DNA from: Jaltomata sinuosa
Lineage: Eukaryota; Streptophyta; Magnoliopsida; Solanales; Solanaceae
Direction: 5' to 3'
NCBI GenBank assembly: GCA_003996215.1
Contig: QJPP01001800.1
Span: 248,001 to 312,000, forward strand
DNA length: 64,000 nt
Positions within the stretch are counted from its first letter, which is position 1; each line of letters starts with the position of its first letter. A model generated the notes under the pieces. The model made no database searches. It saw only the letters and a program-made list of their open reading frames with translations, and was not told where the DNA came from. Of this stretch, positions 35,570-48,094 are shown one piece after another. The position numbers and the translations under genes were made by a program.

Positions 35570-37932
35570 TTTCCATGACCCAAATTACCATGAGTGGCAC
35601 CCACACTAACCTCTTGTGGGAGAACCATGATTTACCCTCTAACCCAAGCCTTAACCAATTCAGTTAAAAATAATAAGGAAATTTTTAAGACATAATAATA
35701 ATCTCAACTTAATGAAATAAATAATGCAGAAATCTAGCTATTACATCCCTAAGATCTAAAAGTCATTGTACAAAGGACACTAACGAACAATCTCTATGAA
35801 TATCTAAAATCAACTAACAAATGAAATAATTTCTAAAAATAGACATCTATCACTATAAAGATCACGGAAGCCTTAAGAGAAGGAGCTCACCCTCAAATCG
35901 ATCACTGAACTATGCTAGATGCGGGATTGCATCAAAGATTCTGGGTCACAGTTTGCACTCAAAAGAAAGTGCAGAAGTAGCATCAATACAAACACTATGT
36001 ACTGGTAGGTATCATAGAATGATTCAAAATAGTAGCAATTATATGTAATAAATCAATAAAATAGGGAGACAAGTACAACAACACATAATTCAGAACCTAG
36101 ATAATGGAATAGTCACTACAGTCAGATAAACAATCCATATCATGACATATCAATGTAAAACAATCAAGGACATAAAAGTCCCAAAACAAACATATTAGTC
36201 ATCACAAAAAATTTCAATATAAAGTAGTTATAACAAAATATGGAATTATCTCCACACTGATCTTACAACTATATAGCCTTTATATCTCATCAGTCTCACT
36301 TTGTGTCATATCTGATCTCACATTAATAGCTTATTTGTACACTCATGCTAAAGGGTCTTCTTTCATCTCAACTAGTTAGGACCTACAGGGGATATCCTAG
36401 GGTCCATGTATCATACCTTTATGGTACCCACTCCAAAACATAACCAACCATCCATAAGCTCATATTTGACTCGAGCCTCTTAATACATAACGATATGTAT
36501 ATTCTTAACTCTCTTAACATATCATAGTATGTTTTTATATTCAGCTATATCTTAGGATATTATAAGCAAGTACACAATAGATTTAATAATTGCACATTAT
36601 TCTAACCAGTCATTTAAAGACACGCTTCAATAATTATAAGCTTATTCATGTAAGCATTATCAAGCCAAGAAAGTAATCAACCACAGATTATGTCCAAAGA
36701 CTAACCAACATGCTCATAATTTAATAATTCATAAAAGAGACTAAATTAAGTCTAACTCCACACAAATCATAACCTACCTCAATCGAAGAACCTGAATCAA
36801 GCAAGCTAATTCCTACGAGCTTTTCCTTTCCTCAATTCCTTAGAATATTCTAAGTCTAAAACAAGTAGTTATAAGAGTATTTAATCATCTACTCTTAAAA
36901 GATTATCTTTGGACATTTAAAACCACTTAATTCTACCCTTATTCAGTGCCTATAACATTACATAAGGGTTAATTAAGCATCAAATAGTCCTATATTATTC
37001 ACATTGTCTAGATTCATGGAGTTTCTACTCCAATTTCTCCCTTTCAAGTAATTTTTATGCTAAACGTCCTATTTTTATGAAACTCAAGGTTCCTAATCAT
37101 AACAAATCATGTTTAGGAACATTAAAGTTAATGCTTAGAAGTGTTAATGTATAACCTAGAAGTATTTAATATAATTATTATATCTACTTATAGGCTTTTC
37201 CATACATTTCATGAACCTAGGGTTCTAACACATAATTCCCACATTACCTTCATCCTAACGATTCTAGGGTTTTAATAAATTACTAGGTGCAATAGATGGT
37301 GGAGAGAACTTACCTCAAGTAGAAAATTGCCCGAACCTTGGAAAAATTACCTCTCTAGAGCTCTAGAATGAAGTCTTAGAGTTTATGGGATAAAACTCAA
37401 AATAAATGACATAAATAGGCATTCTACCTCTAGTCATCTGCTGCAGCAGATAGATTCTCACTGCAGCAAAGTACGACTTATAGTGGCGAGCCCTGAAAAT
37501 TTTCCTAGCTCTGCTATAGAGAGACTCCAACTATTGTGGTGGTCTCTCTGAAGCAAAAATCTCACCACTGTAGTGGTCCTTAACTAATAGCTCAAGAAAA
37601 CTGGGCAAACTCCTGATTTCACAACATAATTTTCATACATAAGACATAACAAAACAATATGATTCGACAACTACTAAAACCATATGATATGGATTCACTT
37701 GTAGTCTTAGAATTTCCTATAGATGTCTAGATTACTAGGTCACTACCTTACGGAACATGACACCACAAAACACAACACTGTGAATCATAATTCTCCATAA
37801 ATAAACACAACATAAATTTTCAGTTTTAAACCACCGCACCTTGAGATTTTATTAGCTCAACTCGCTAGGATAACTCTTACAGGGTACTATAGCCCTAACA
37901 ACCCTATAATAACTGAGAGGGTCATTATAACA
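35570..37932 (-). repeat. Element F LTR (5' LTR), about 2.4 kb
   Basis: On the minus strand it starts TGTTATAATGACCC and ends near GGGTCATGGA next to the primer site. The word cluster at 37435-37570 (CTGCAGCAG, CCACTGTAGTGG) lies upstream of a TATTTATG box on the minus strand (37410-37420). A donor-like GAGGTAAGT is at 37308-37316. The second LTR is not in the window. Confidence 0.8.
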
Positions 37933-39944
37933 TACCCCTCCCCAAACTCATGGGGTGGACAAGTACTGTATGAACATATGCTACACAAATGACATGTGCT
38001 AAGAAGATAAATCACTATACGTATGGAATATATGATAAGAAACTATACATATGAAACACTGGCTTATTGCCCACACTAATGTAAATGGAAAATTTAACTA
38101 TGAATACATATGATAGTTTTACTATATCTATATAGTCTCTAATAGAATATGTTACAATACCAATATCAAATAGTCATGATAAGTCATACACAGATTTAAG
38201 TTATAACTATAATTACAAGAAGAAGAGTACCAGACATATATTAGCTCAAGATAAGAGTGGAGCTCACAACAATTCTCTACTAAATATGCAATCAGTGCCT
38301 GATTTTGACGTCTGCTAATTTGTATATTGATCATGTATTTATAGAAATGCAGCATTCCTAGCTAGCGAGACATCAGTGCATATATAATAGGTACTACTAT
38401 GTAAAGTATATAAAAAGAAAATGCCCAAATGAATCATATATTAAAAATAAGCAACTATTGAATATCAGAAACTCTTGTTTGAAACTATCACTTATGAGTA
38501 GCCTTATTTTCTCTATGTACAATGTCTTACTTAGTATGTGGGCAAGTGATAGATTTACATGTGTGGCACATTGTGCTTTATTACTATAAGTGATATAGTG
38601 ATAAGCCTTGAATGCCACATGTGACAAGTGAATAAGTAGCCTCTAGAGAAATCTTTAACATATAAATGATATAAGTTGTTTATTACAAATGATGGCTATT
38701 TAAAATGATACGCTACCCTTTTTGGTAAGATTGCACTTTTTAGAATTTCAAATAAACATATAAGCAAAAAATAAATGATCTCTCTCCTTGTGAGTTCTAT
38801 ATCACATAAACCATATGTTTATGAAGCTCTGTGTATAAATAAGCCAATCTTGTGGTCTACTATGAGGTACGCCACAAAGGCTCACTATAAAAGTCTGCCC
38901 GCGGGCTTGTGTATGTGTTATATATTGGCATGTCAGTAGAGCAAGTATATCATGTTATTACTGATCAGCTGGTTTAGTAATGTTGCCATAATGGGAAGAT
39001 TCTCCATGAGTTAAGTGCTCAATATAATGGTACGGTCTCAATCTTGTGCATAGAATACCCTCTCATCGTTACAGTTGATTTCATCAAATAATGTTATGAA
39101 GGATTATAATAAGTAAATTATGATATATATCATTAAATAAATAATGATTATCTTTATGTTGAAAATGACTCCTGTAAACATGTGATCAAGTGAATCAAGT
39201 GATAATTTTTTCTTAGAAAGTAATTCCTTTAGCTATATATTCAATTATGCAAGTGAAAGTTATAATAATGACAAGTGTTTCTTACTTATGAAAAGTGGAA
39301 GATATATCATGTGAACTATCTGAACTTCTATTGAACACAATTATGGTCATGTATGATGCCATGTATACTCCACTTAATAGAAGTAATACGAATACTATAA
39401 ACCTTGTTACATATATGAAGCATGAAGGCAAGTACTTCCAAGTGGAAAGAGAATATAAATACTTTGACTATGTTAAACATATAGTCATGTATTTTGCATG
39501 TAGAAAATGAAGGATCTACTTCTATATATTGAATAAGATATATAGACCTTTATAGGAGAAATATGTGACATTAGGCCGTGCCTTAATTATAAAAGATATT
39601 TTACTTTTGAATACCGTACACCTTGACTCGATCACTAATGATGTGCCATTGATGCCCTTAATGCTACAATCTTTATTTGTATCAAACATCAATATAAAAT
39701 ATACATAAGAAGCTATCCAGAAATCACAATCATTGTTGTAATACATCAAATAGAATCACCAGAAATAAGCTCGGCAACACACAATTTGACTGTTCTTGCA
39801 TATGAATTTTCTGTTAATTCTGCATGCTACATCAAATGACACACTCATGAGGTATTCAGGCCTCTAAAATAATAATATAATTTTTTTTTCATGGATCCAT
39901 CAAGCCAAAATAGTACATAAATGAGTAATAACCAGTAAACATAC
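37933..39944. other. AT-rich stretch without assignable gene or element
   Basis: About 2 kb, visibly richer in A and T than the LTRs around it. The longest ORFs are about 70-76 codons, on both strands, and match no family I recognise. A 10-bp palindrome GCCCGCGGGC stands out at about 38897-38906, just after a TATAAAAG at 38886-38893. This is the only part of the window that could be low-copy host DNA or a very old insertion. Confidence 0.5.
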
Positions 39945-40413
39945 AGTAACATCTCATAGTTCATTTCAGTTTAAGTCATTCTTTATGTAATTTTAAGCTT
40001 GAAAATTGAGTCGTATGACTCTTAGATCACTTAGAAATCATTTGGGATGATTTTTGGAACTAAAATAGAAGTTTTGGGCATGAGGTATGGTTGGTTCATT
40101 ACATTGGAGAGTTTTTGCATCGAGGTTCACACTGGACCTGTCTGAAAACATCAGAAAAATTGCAAAACTTATGCTAGACATTATGGGAGGTACGCTCCAC
40201 CTCTTGGTTTCAACTATGGACTCTATGGCGCGTCTCATGGGTGGCACTATAAGCTCCATGGCGTGCCTAAGGCATTACTTGCGTAAAAGTTTCTCCCAAA
40301 TCTATCTAATTAAGGGTAATTTAGTCTGATCATTCTCAAGAAAACCCTTAGCACAACTTTTAATTCCCCAAAATGTCCAACACTTAGTACACTAATCTCC
40401 TCTCCAAAGATCC
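39945..40413 (+). repeat. Element G LTR, first part
   Basis: Starts near GTAACATCTC and resembles the opening of element A's LTR in layout. Words such as CTCCATGGCG and CTCTATGGCG at about 40190-40265 form its repeat cluster. Element E enters after GATCC (40409-40413). Confidence 0.6.
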
Positions 40414-43400
40414 TGTCATGACTCGATTTCTCAGGTCATGATGGCACCTATAACCCCCCAGTAGGCGAACCAATCCTCGTAGCCTGGAATGGTTAGTAAT
40501 GGGCTACTACCTACCAAAAATACACTAACAAGCTGAAATAAGCGGAAGCAAAATGTAAAGGTAGAAAAAGCGGAAGCAAAACTCGAATATATACATAAAG
40601 GAAGATACACTAACCCCAAGACTTGGTGTCGATAGTATAGAAGCTTCTAATAGAGTACAAGTGCTAGAAGTAACCAAATACAATACAATTTGTATCTAAA
40701 AGTACAAGGAGTAACAGTGCCAAAATATGAGGTACGGTCAAGCTCCGACCATCAGGCGCTCACCCTAGTCTCGAATATCCACAATCTGCATGAGTCTCCA
40801 ACATGATCAATGATGAAAGCTCAACTAATATCTGCACAAAAAGTGCAGAAGTGTAGTATGAGAACCAAAATAATGGGTACTCAGTAGGTATCATTGGCCG
40901 ACTAAGAGCACATATGATATAAAAATAGTATGTAACAAATAGCAAGAAAGCAGTCACTGAAGCAATAAAGGAGGCACAAGGAGCTAGCACAGAGAGTAGA
41001 CAACCAAAAGTTACAAGTAAAACATGCTAGCACAGAAAATATAATCACACAGAATCAGAGGTGAAGGATAGGAGAACGCACCTGGAGTCCTTGCACAATA
41101 ATATAAGTAAGTAAAGAGAGAGAGTTGAGAAAATGGGATTATACCGGTAACCTCAAGTAAAAGGAAAAGATGGAAAGCAGTCTAACATACTCAAAATGGA
41201 ATCAACAAGTATAAGGAAATCATAACACCAATCCAGTCACATGATAGAATAACCAGGGAATCACCTCACAAGTACAACCCTAGGATGAAATAACTAGACC
41301 ATAATAACCGAGAGATACCACTCAACTTCCAACAAGAATAGAACTAGAATCTCACACTCTGCTCAGAAGGCCACACAAAAGTGCCTCAATAAGATAGGTC
41401 TCCTTAGCCCTCTCAATAATCAGACATCCCACAACCAAAGCCTCAACAGGTTAACCATCACTAATCCTTCGATAACCGAGTGCCAAGACAAGCTCTAAAT
41501 AAAGACAGGAGTAAATATACTCTATCTACAGTCCCAACGGCCGCCCATACAATCGAGGAATGCAATCAAGTGAAAACAAACCCTCCGGTCGCCCATACAA
41601 TCGGAGTGTACACTGATTACACAGCAAACAAGAGTGGAATCAATGCATGATATAATATGATATGATGTGACAGTAACCGGTATGTTCCCCCTTTGGTACC
41701 CTGCAGGTCCGTATAGAGACGGGACCCATAAAAGGCTCTTTCCCGTGTACCTCTCCTCCACCGCACCCCCCCTCCTGGCTTGATGTATCAGCTCATAGCC
41801 TGTGGCCCAGGAATGACAGGGGTCTATGGAGGTCTACCTCTCGACCACATACAAAACTCAATCTCAAAACATGTCCTCCAGAATCAAGTCCGGGATCAAG
41901 CCAGTGGCTAAGTCTCAAATGTATCTAAAAACTCAAAATCTCGTAGTACATGCTCGACTTCGACTCGGGTCTCAAACAGTAGTAGTAATCTCAAAAGACC
42001 CTCTCACAGGGTGCCCGAGGTATAATCGAGTCTAAATCAGTGATAAAAGTCTCAGTAACCCCCTCCAAGGGTGCCCGCAGTGTAGTCGTGTATAAAAATA
42101 TAGTAAATCAAGTCTAGTACTCCCCCCGGCGGAGACTAGTATCAGTAATAAAATCAGATGTGCTGCTCTGCCCGGCAGAGAATAATACCAGTAATAAAAT
42201 CAATGCGAAAATATCCAAAAATCCCCTTTTCTATCATCAACTGTACCAAAAACGGGCCCTCGGGGTCATGCAAGTTTAGAAAAACTATATGTAGTGGCCC
42301 GCAGCCAAAACTGTAGTAAAACATGGAAGGGGAAAACTTTTTTCATGGATGATATGCTTACACACAAATATAAAATTATCCCAACGGCTCACAACAACTC
42401 CTATCAGCCCTGCACAGGCCCAACAGTTACTCAGCAGGCATAACCACCCTAAAAGGATCATCTCTATGTCCGGGACTCACGGACATTCCCCAAATAACCC
42501 ACCATATATGTTCCAGAGTCAATACAAGGCCACACAAGACCACAAGGGTAATAGACAATACTACGCGAATACTACAAAAAATGTATGAATTAAATGGATG
42601 AACAAGGTAGACAAGGTCTAGGGTACAAACCTATAACAGCCCACCCAAGGATGTTAATTACTGCAGTTATAGACTATATACGCAGAGTCTAGGTAGGGAA
42701 AGCCATAACCTACCTGTCGTGCGACGAATAGCTGCGGGGAAGACATCTCCAGGCTCGAACTGCTTCGAGAAGCTCCAAATCATGAAACCACTATCAACAT
42801 TATAATATACACGTCAAAATAAGACTAACGATACCTATATTGCTAATATTTTAGCCGGGTCGAAATACGGGTCACAAACGGGCCTATGGGCCCCGCAACC
42901 CAAAACCAAAAATGAATAACACACATGTGTTCCTTCCCATCCCGGGAGAACATTCTCAAAAAATTGAGCGGAAATGGACAACAATTGGGGCTCTAAACTG
43001 CCCGCTCAAGTCAAGAATTAAAGAAGATATTTCAAGAAATAATTCCAGAATTTAAACAAAAGAAACTTACCACCACGAGAAGACGAGCTACGGGAGTGAG
43101 AACTCAGAATCTATGATCATGCAAAGCTCAATAGGGCAGATTCTACAAAGGAGTTACAAACTTCAAGAATTACAAAAGTGGTAGTAACAACAATGGAGAA
43201 GAACAAATTTTGGGGAAGAAGACCTTACCCAACAATGAGAAAAACGCGATTTCCCAATAATTTGATGAATTCTCCAAGCTTTGGGACTGATGGGAGCAAT
43301 TTGGTGGGAGAACTTGGAGTTTAGAGTTGGGAAAAGTTTGAGAAATAAGCTGGAAAGATGAAGGCCAAAGAATTATATTGTTGCTGGTCGATGGTCAGCG

Positions 43401-44215
43401 CTATCGCGCTAAAGGAGCGCGATCGATTTAAAGGAAAAGTCCCAAACCAGCGCTATCATGCAAAAGGAGCGCGATTGGCGCTGAAGGAAAAATCACAGGC
43501 CAGCGCAATCACGCTAAAGGAGCGCGATCGCGCTGAAGCCCACCAGAACAAGAAAAAACCAGCAACAGCCAAAACTTCTACGGGATATTCCGGGCAAGAT
43601 CGGAACCCGATAATCAAAAACCAATAGTTCTATTAGAGTGGAAACGACATTACAGACTCAATGGAATCGATGAAACTTCCATACGAGGTCGTTTCAGAGA
43701 AATGTTGACCCAAGTCAACACTTATCACAACCAACCGAACACCCAAAATACGCCCGGGTCACCCGGGGCCCGAACCAACCACCTACCTAACCCAAAATCG
43801 GCATTACGAAGCAAATGGCGCTGATGGAGTTCCCATATGAGGTTGTCTTCTCCGAATGTTGACAAAAGTCAACCAAACCAGCCCAACTGGCCTGAAAACA
43901 CAGAATGAGAGAGAATTCCAAGCTAAAAAGCTCCCGGATCCTGACCAAAGGTCCTTCTAGACAAATGTCCATGCTCCGGAGCTAACGGAACTGTCGGAAT
44001 TCGATTCAGAGCATGTTCACCAAGAATGATGATTAAGGTCAACAATTTCAAAAGCTAAAAGCTCTAAAACAATAAATGGCCAAAAAGTCCAAGCGAACGG
44101 CCCGGGCACCGAACTACCGGTCCCCGCAAGCCATAAATGACTTGGGGCCACTACGGGCAAGCTCTAACGATACAAGAAAGGCGAAAATGCATAAATGACC
44201 GGAAGGTTCATTACA
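40414..44215 (-). repeat. Element E 3' LTR, 3.8 kb
   Basis: The plus strand starts TGTCATGACTCG and ends GTTCATTACA. It holds the conserved block (42645-42719), an array of diverged 40-50 bp units with GGGTGCCCG or GACTAGTA cores (about 41930-42210), and the three-unit ATCGCGC array (43397-43550). Confidence 0.9.
43397..43550 (-). repeat. Three-unit, 52-53 bp tandem array with GCGCGATCGCGC words
   Basis: Units start at 43397, 43449 and 43502, each opening AGCGC and holding a pair of words on GCTATCGCGC and GAGCGCGAT. It sits just upstream (minus strand) of the TATA-like site near 43371. The sister LTR (54373-54495) has a shortened first unit, so the array changed after insertion. Confidence 0.85.
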
Positions 44216-46920
44216 TCATCCATTACTAAAAATACTTTTGTCCCTGAAAGTCAGGAAGGAAGGATAGACTAAAAATTAAAAGAACAACAGAAAACAGCCC
44301 GCACTACTCTCTCGGACAACCAGAGTAGCCTTCTCGGTCGGACGGCACCCTACTGAAAGTAACCAATGAAGGCAATCAAGCCTAAACTCCTTACTAGCCA
44401 AGCTAGATTTCAAACTCAACCTCCAAAACTCAAAGGGTCTGCCAACCCAAGCTGAACCTCGAGATCCTCAACCGGGAAACACCGTGATAACACCAAAACC
44501 AGAGAAGCAAGGCAACCAACACACAGAACTCGAATCTTCGAAACCACAACCAAGTTTTTCAGAAAAGCCCATAACCCAAAACTCTAACTCATGAACCTGC
44601 TGATCCGTAAATCTCTTTTATCCTGAACAGAACCCTTTCACACCATAACCAGAGGTTGCATACAAGTCGAACACTCAACCACCATCGAAGCATCAACTAA
44701 AACACCAGAAATACACAACCTTTGCTTATACTCTACCACAAATGAGGTTACCCTTTATACTCAATTTCTACCAAAGTCAAGTTAAATTCTACTAACTTTT
44801 TCCATCCAAGATAACAACTCGTACAGGTTCTCGAAAACTGGAGTTACCTGACTTGACTGACCATCAAGCAGAGGAAGAACACTATTGCCAACACCAAACT
44901 CGCTAACTGAACCCAATTGATCAACCCATCTGAATTCGACTAAAATTCGCACACCAAAGTTAAGAGAGACATATATGAATACCTTGTGTTGACGGAGAAA
45001 CTTCCAAACTGTAGAACAAACCCAACCGCTGCACCATGCCAAGTCTGAGTCAACTTAAAGAGAATGAACCAGGGCAACATACCCAACATACAAAAACCCA
45101 AAACCAAGCCTCTGCAAAGAGTGTGGTAAGCCTACCACGAAGCTCAAAATCATCGGCTAAGCTCCAAACTCTGAGAGTACCACTGCAACTCCGAATACTC
45201 GAACACCATTCTGAGCTAAAGTCATCTTACCAATCTCACCTTGGGAAGAAGTCCACTATGCCATGAGTACCAAGTCTAAACATCTCGAAGGCCAAGGAAA
45301 AGGTGCATGGGGTTCAAAGTTACCATCTAGCCATAGAAATTTTTGAATATACCTCCAACTCATTCCTTTGGCTCGAATCAACCGTTCTACCGGATCTGCA
45401 CACAACCAACCATTTTGAAGTATCTATCATGCTGAACTGCTAGCCGATACTGGTAGTGTCTAACCAACACTGGAACCCCACATAAACAATAACTCTGGAA
45501 GAATCAACTAAATAATCTTTCAAATTCTCGTCAAACGAAGGCGACCATAAACCTCAAAGCATCTTTACAACCCAAGGATAGGCTCGATTATATCAACCCA
45601 TACCACCTGACCACGTACAATACATCACCACTGGTTCTGGAACTTACGCCACTGCATCTATCCAACCAAGAAGGAAGAAACTTCTTACCATGAAGAGCAC
45701 CGCTGACATCAGGAATATTCTGCCTAATACAAAGGTTAGCAAAGGACTAGGTGTCCAAGGCCAACAGCCACATCCCAAACTGAAGTAAGGAAGCTAAGTT
45801 GCCTGCACCCACTGCCCCTCGGCACTAGGATGTTGCACCCAAATAGAAACTGCCACGAACCATTCGATAAAACCTGTCAAGCCATGATTATGAACCCCAA
45901 CTTTCAAAACTGCCAACCAAAGACTTAGTCAAACTCGTATGCTGCCAATGACCTTTAAAAATTCAAGCCAACTAGGCTTGAATAAGCAAGTTCCCAACAC
46001 CACCGCTGCTACAAAAACACAAACCAATCGATGAAAAACCCACTGCAATGTGTAGACAACTGAATCAAATCACCAACCCACAATCCGAAAGCAAACCTTC
46101 ATCGCCACCTCAGTCAACTACTAGTACACATAAACACAAACAAGGAGTCATCTCCCTCCATTTTTAATAAAACAAAAATCCTTCCGTAGCATATACTGAA
46201 CCTTACAATTTCTTTCTCAAGTAAGAACCTGGCGCCATTCCCTTAGCTACCAAAACTTAACAGGGCAGGATAAGAACGGTCTGTATGTGCGACTCACCTA
46301 ATATGTTATGGATACAATCCAACCACGAGGTTACGGTCAACACTTAGTCGGAAGTTCCAAAGTCAAAACCCAATCACAATGCCAATAACAAGTGCTCATC
46401 CTGAGAACTACGATCAGGATTCGTTCTAACAGGAACTAGGGATACAACAAAACACCCGATGGACAAGGAACTGGATGAGACTAGGGGAACAATCCATATA
46501 CCTACCAACCTCCTAAACTAATCAACAAAGAGGGTCACCTCTAAACACTCGGAAGGCCAAACCAATCTATGAACGCTAGCATAACCAAAATCTCCCAACT
46601 AAGGCAAAATCTCAACTTCAGTACAACTACTAGTAATACACCAAATCAACACATGGATCTCTAGCCACACTAAATAACGGCCTAGGCAACAACCATCTAG
46701 GACCGCTAGAAAGTAAGACCCAAAGCAAGCCTAGAAACACAACAAACAGGAAGCGAGCTCTACAAAGCCTTCTCACAATCTACAACTCCGGGTAAAACAC
46801 CTCAGAAGGCTAATTCACCCCCATGCACTACTAAAAATTTAAACTACGAATAAAACAACACATCAATACTACAATTCAGGTAGCCAAACAACTAAACCTG
46901 GAGCAACGATATCGGAACCC
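44216..46920 (-). pseudogene. Element E scrambled pol remains
   Basis: No intact domain. The end next to the LTR (44216-44345) aligns with the chromodomain end of element B and shares with D the changed codons that replace its key Trp. A stretch near 44800-44960 matches D 29085-29200 (GSVSEFGV and LLSWMEK in translation). A stretch at 45735-45835 aligns with 12020-12105 of B, the RNase H-integrase linker. Protease and RT are not recognisable. ORFs on the plus strand here are chance shadows. Confidence 0.7.
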
Positions 46921-46921
46921 T

Positions 46922-47888
46922 CTACCTCTGGCCCACCAAGAGGAGCATCAAGCTGACAAGATCTAACTCTGGATTAAGTGGTCGAAACTGAAGGCCCAAC
47001 CGGCCCTCGCTGGGGACAGGCTCGATAAAGGTGACCAATCTCTCCACAATCATAACAACCAGGATGACCAGGATACACAATCGTGGGGTAATTTCTAGCA
47101 AAGTGCCCATGCTCACCACACTGAAAACAACCTCTACCAGATGAAATTTGACGAGAAGGTCTAACTAAACCTGACCGGCCTCCATGGCCTACACCTTTTG
47201 AAGGCAAACCGTGAAGGATATGATCTGCACCTTGCCTACTTTGCTCAACATGCCCTACACAACCACTAGCTGGATCCTATGGAGCAACTGAAACAGACCT
47301 AGTAGTTAAGAAGCAGCGGAACCTATCTCTAGTAGAGAATCCCCTACCTCAAGTCTGAGAACCTCGAGAAATATCCCGGTGATGACGTCTCTTAGCACTA
47401 CCTCTGTAATTCTCATGACATAAACCCTCAACAGCCCAAGCATGGTCCACTACCTGAAGGAAAGTCATCCCAGCTGTAACTAAGTGCTCGGTCTCCAAAC
47501 GGAGTGGTGAAATCAAACCTCCAAAAAAACTCTGAACCCTATCAAACTCTGAAGGTACAATCCTAGCAGTACACCTAACCATGTCATGAAATCTCACCTC
47601 GTACTCCAATATCGACAAACAACCCTGCTGAAGAACTGGAACATCCACCCTAACTGAAGCACCACTCGCAGAAGCAGGTGCTAAAATACTCACCGGAGGA
47701 CTCAGAGTCCTAGCCATGGTGTCCTTAAGAACCGGGGTCACTACAAATCCAATTGAAGGTTGGGCTGGTCCCACACACCCTAGCTAAGGTGGTAAACTCT
47801 CACTTTGAAGTTCTGGCACTGATGGAAGCACTGAAGCATCAGGCACAGAATCCTCGACACCAATCAATGTCGAACTCATCTTAGGCAT
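46922..47888 (-). pseudogene. Element E gag with two zinc knuckles
   Basis: The minus-strand ATG at 47888 (MPKMSSTLIGVEDSV) follows TTCTCAG directly. A TAG at 47786-47784 lies at the same codon as in D. The open stretch to 47349 carries MARTLSPPVSILAP, QQGCLSILEYEVRFHDM and FFGGLISPLRLETEHLVTAG, the later part of the capsid. Compared with B, the first half of the capsid is missing. After in-frame stops the same frame continues with CFQCGEHGHFARNY and CYDCGEIGHLYRAC. The first knuckle ends in Tyr (47098-47100). Confidence 0.85.
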
Positions 47889-47897
47889 CTGAGAACG
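47886..47897 (-). promoter_or_regulatory. Acceptor-like site at gag start of E (pairs with 54205)
   Basis: On the minus strand CGTTCTCAG is followed directly by the gag ATG at 47888. The matching donor is TTGGGTAAG at 54209-54201 in the 5' LTR. Consensus match only. Confidence 0.35.
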
Positions 47898-48079
47898 AAT
47901 TAACAACCAAAGTTTTAGAAGTCAATAAAGCAGGAATGCACGATAAGGAGCCAAGAAGATGAATTTTTTCCTAACAAGGACTTGTAGCCACGCACAAATA
48001 GGATATGGATGTCATCGTATCGATCCACGAGACTCTACTTAGATACTTACCTCTGTACCATGACACCAGTGAACCTAGA

Positions 48080-48091
48080 GCTCTGATACCA
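48080..48091 (-). other. Primer binding site of element E
   Basis: The minus strand reads TGGTATCAGAGC, exact, three bases from the LTR end at 48095. Confidence 0.9.
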
Positions 48092-48094
48092 AGC

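Larger units (their letters stand above)
5697..37932 (-). mobile_element. Element F: old gypsy element, LTR plus split gag, host of element C
   Basis: Reading on the minus strand, the LTR (35570-37932) is followed by a primer binding site and gag. Gag is interrupted after 34932 by element C and resumes at 6048. Removing C with one ATTCA copy restores a continuous gag frame, which shows that C landed in this gene. F stops at 5697, in the middle of gag, where it meets the truncated element A. Everything downstream of mid-gag, including pol and the second LTR, is absent. Confidence 0.8.

Noticed and set aside
39295..39510. A 71-codon ORF in the AT-rich island
   Set aside because: No family recognised, no upstream or downstream support, and a length expected by chance.
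43397..43550. Regularly spaced repeats that could suggest a CRISPR array
   Set aside because: The units are adjacent diverged copies without unique spacers, lie inside an LTR, and sit in a plant retroelement context.
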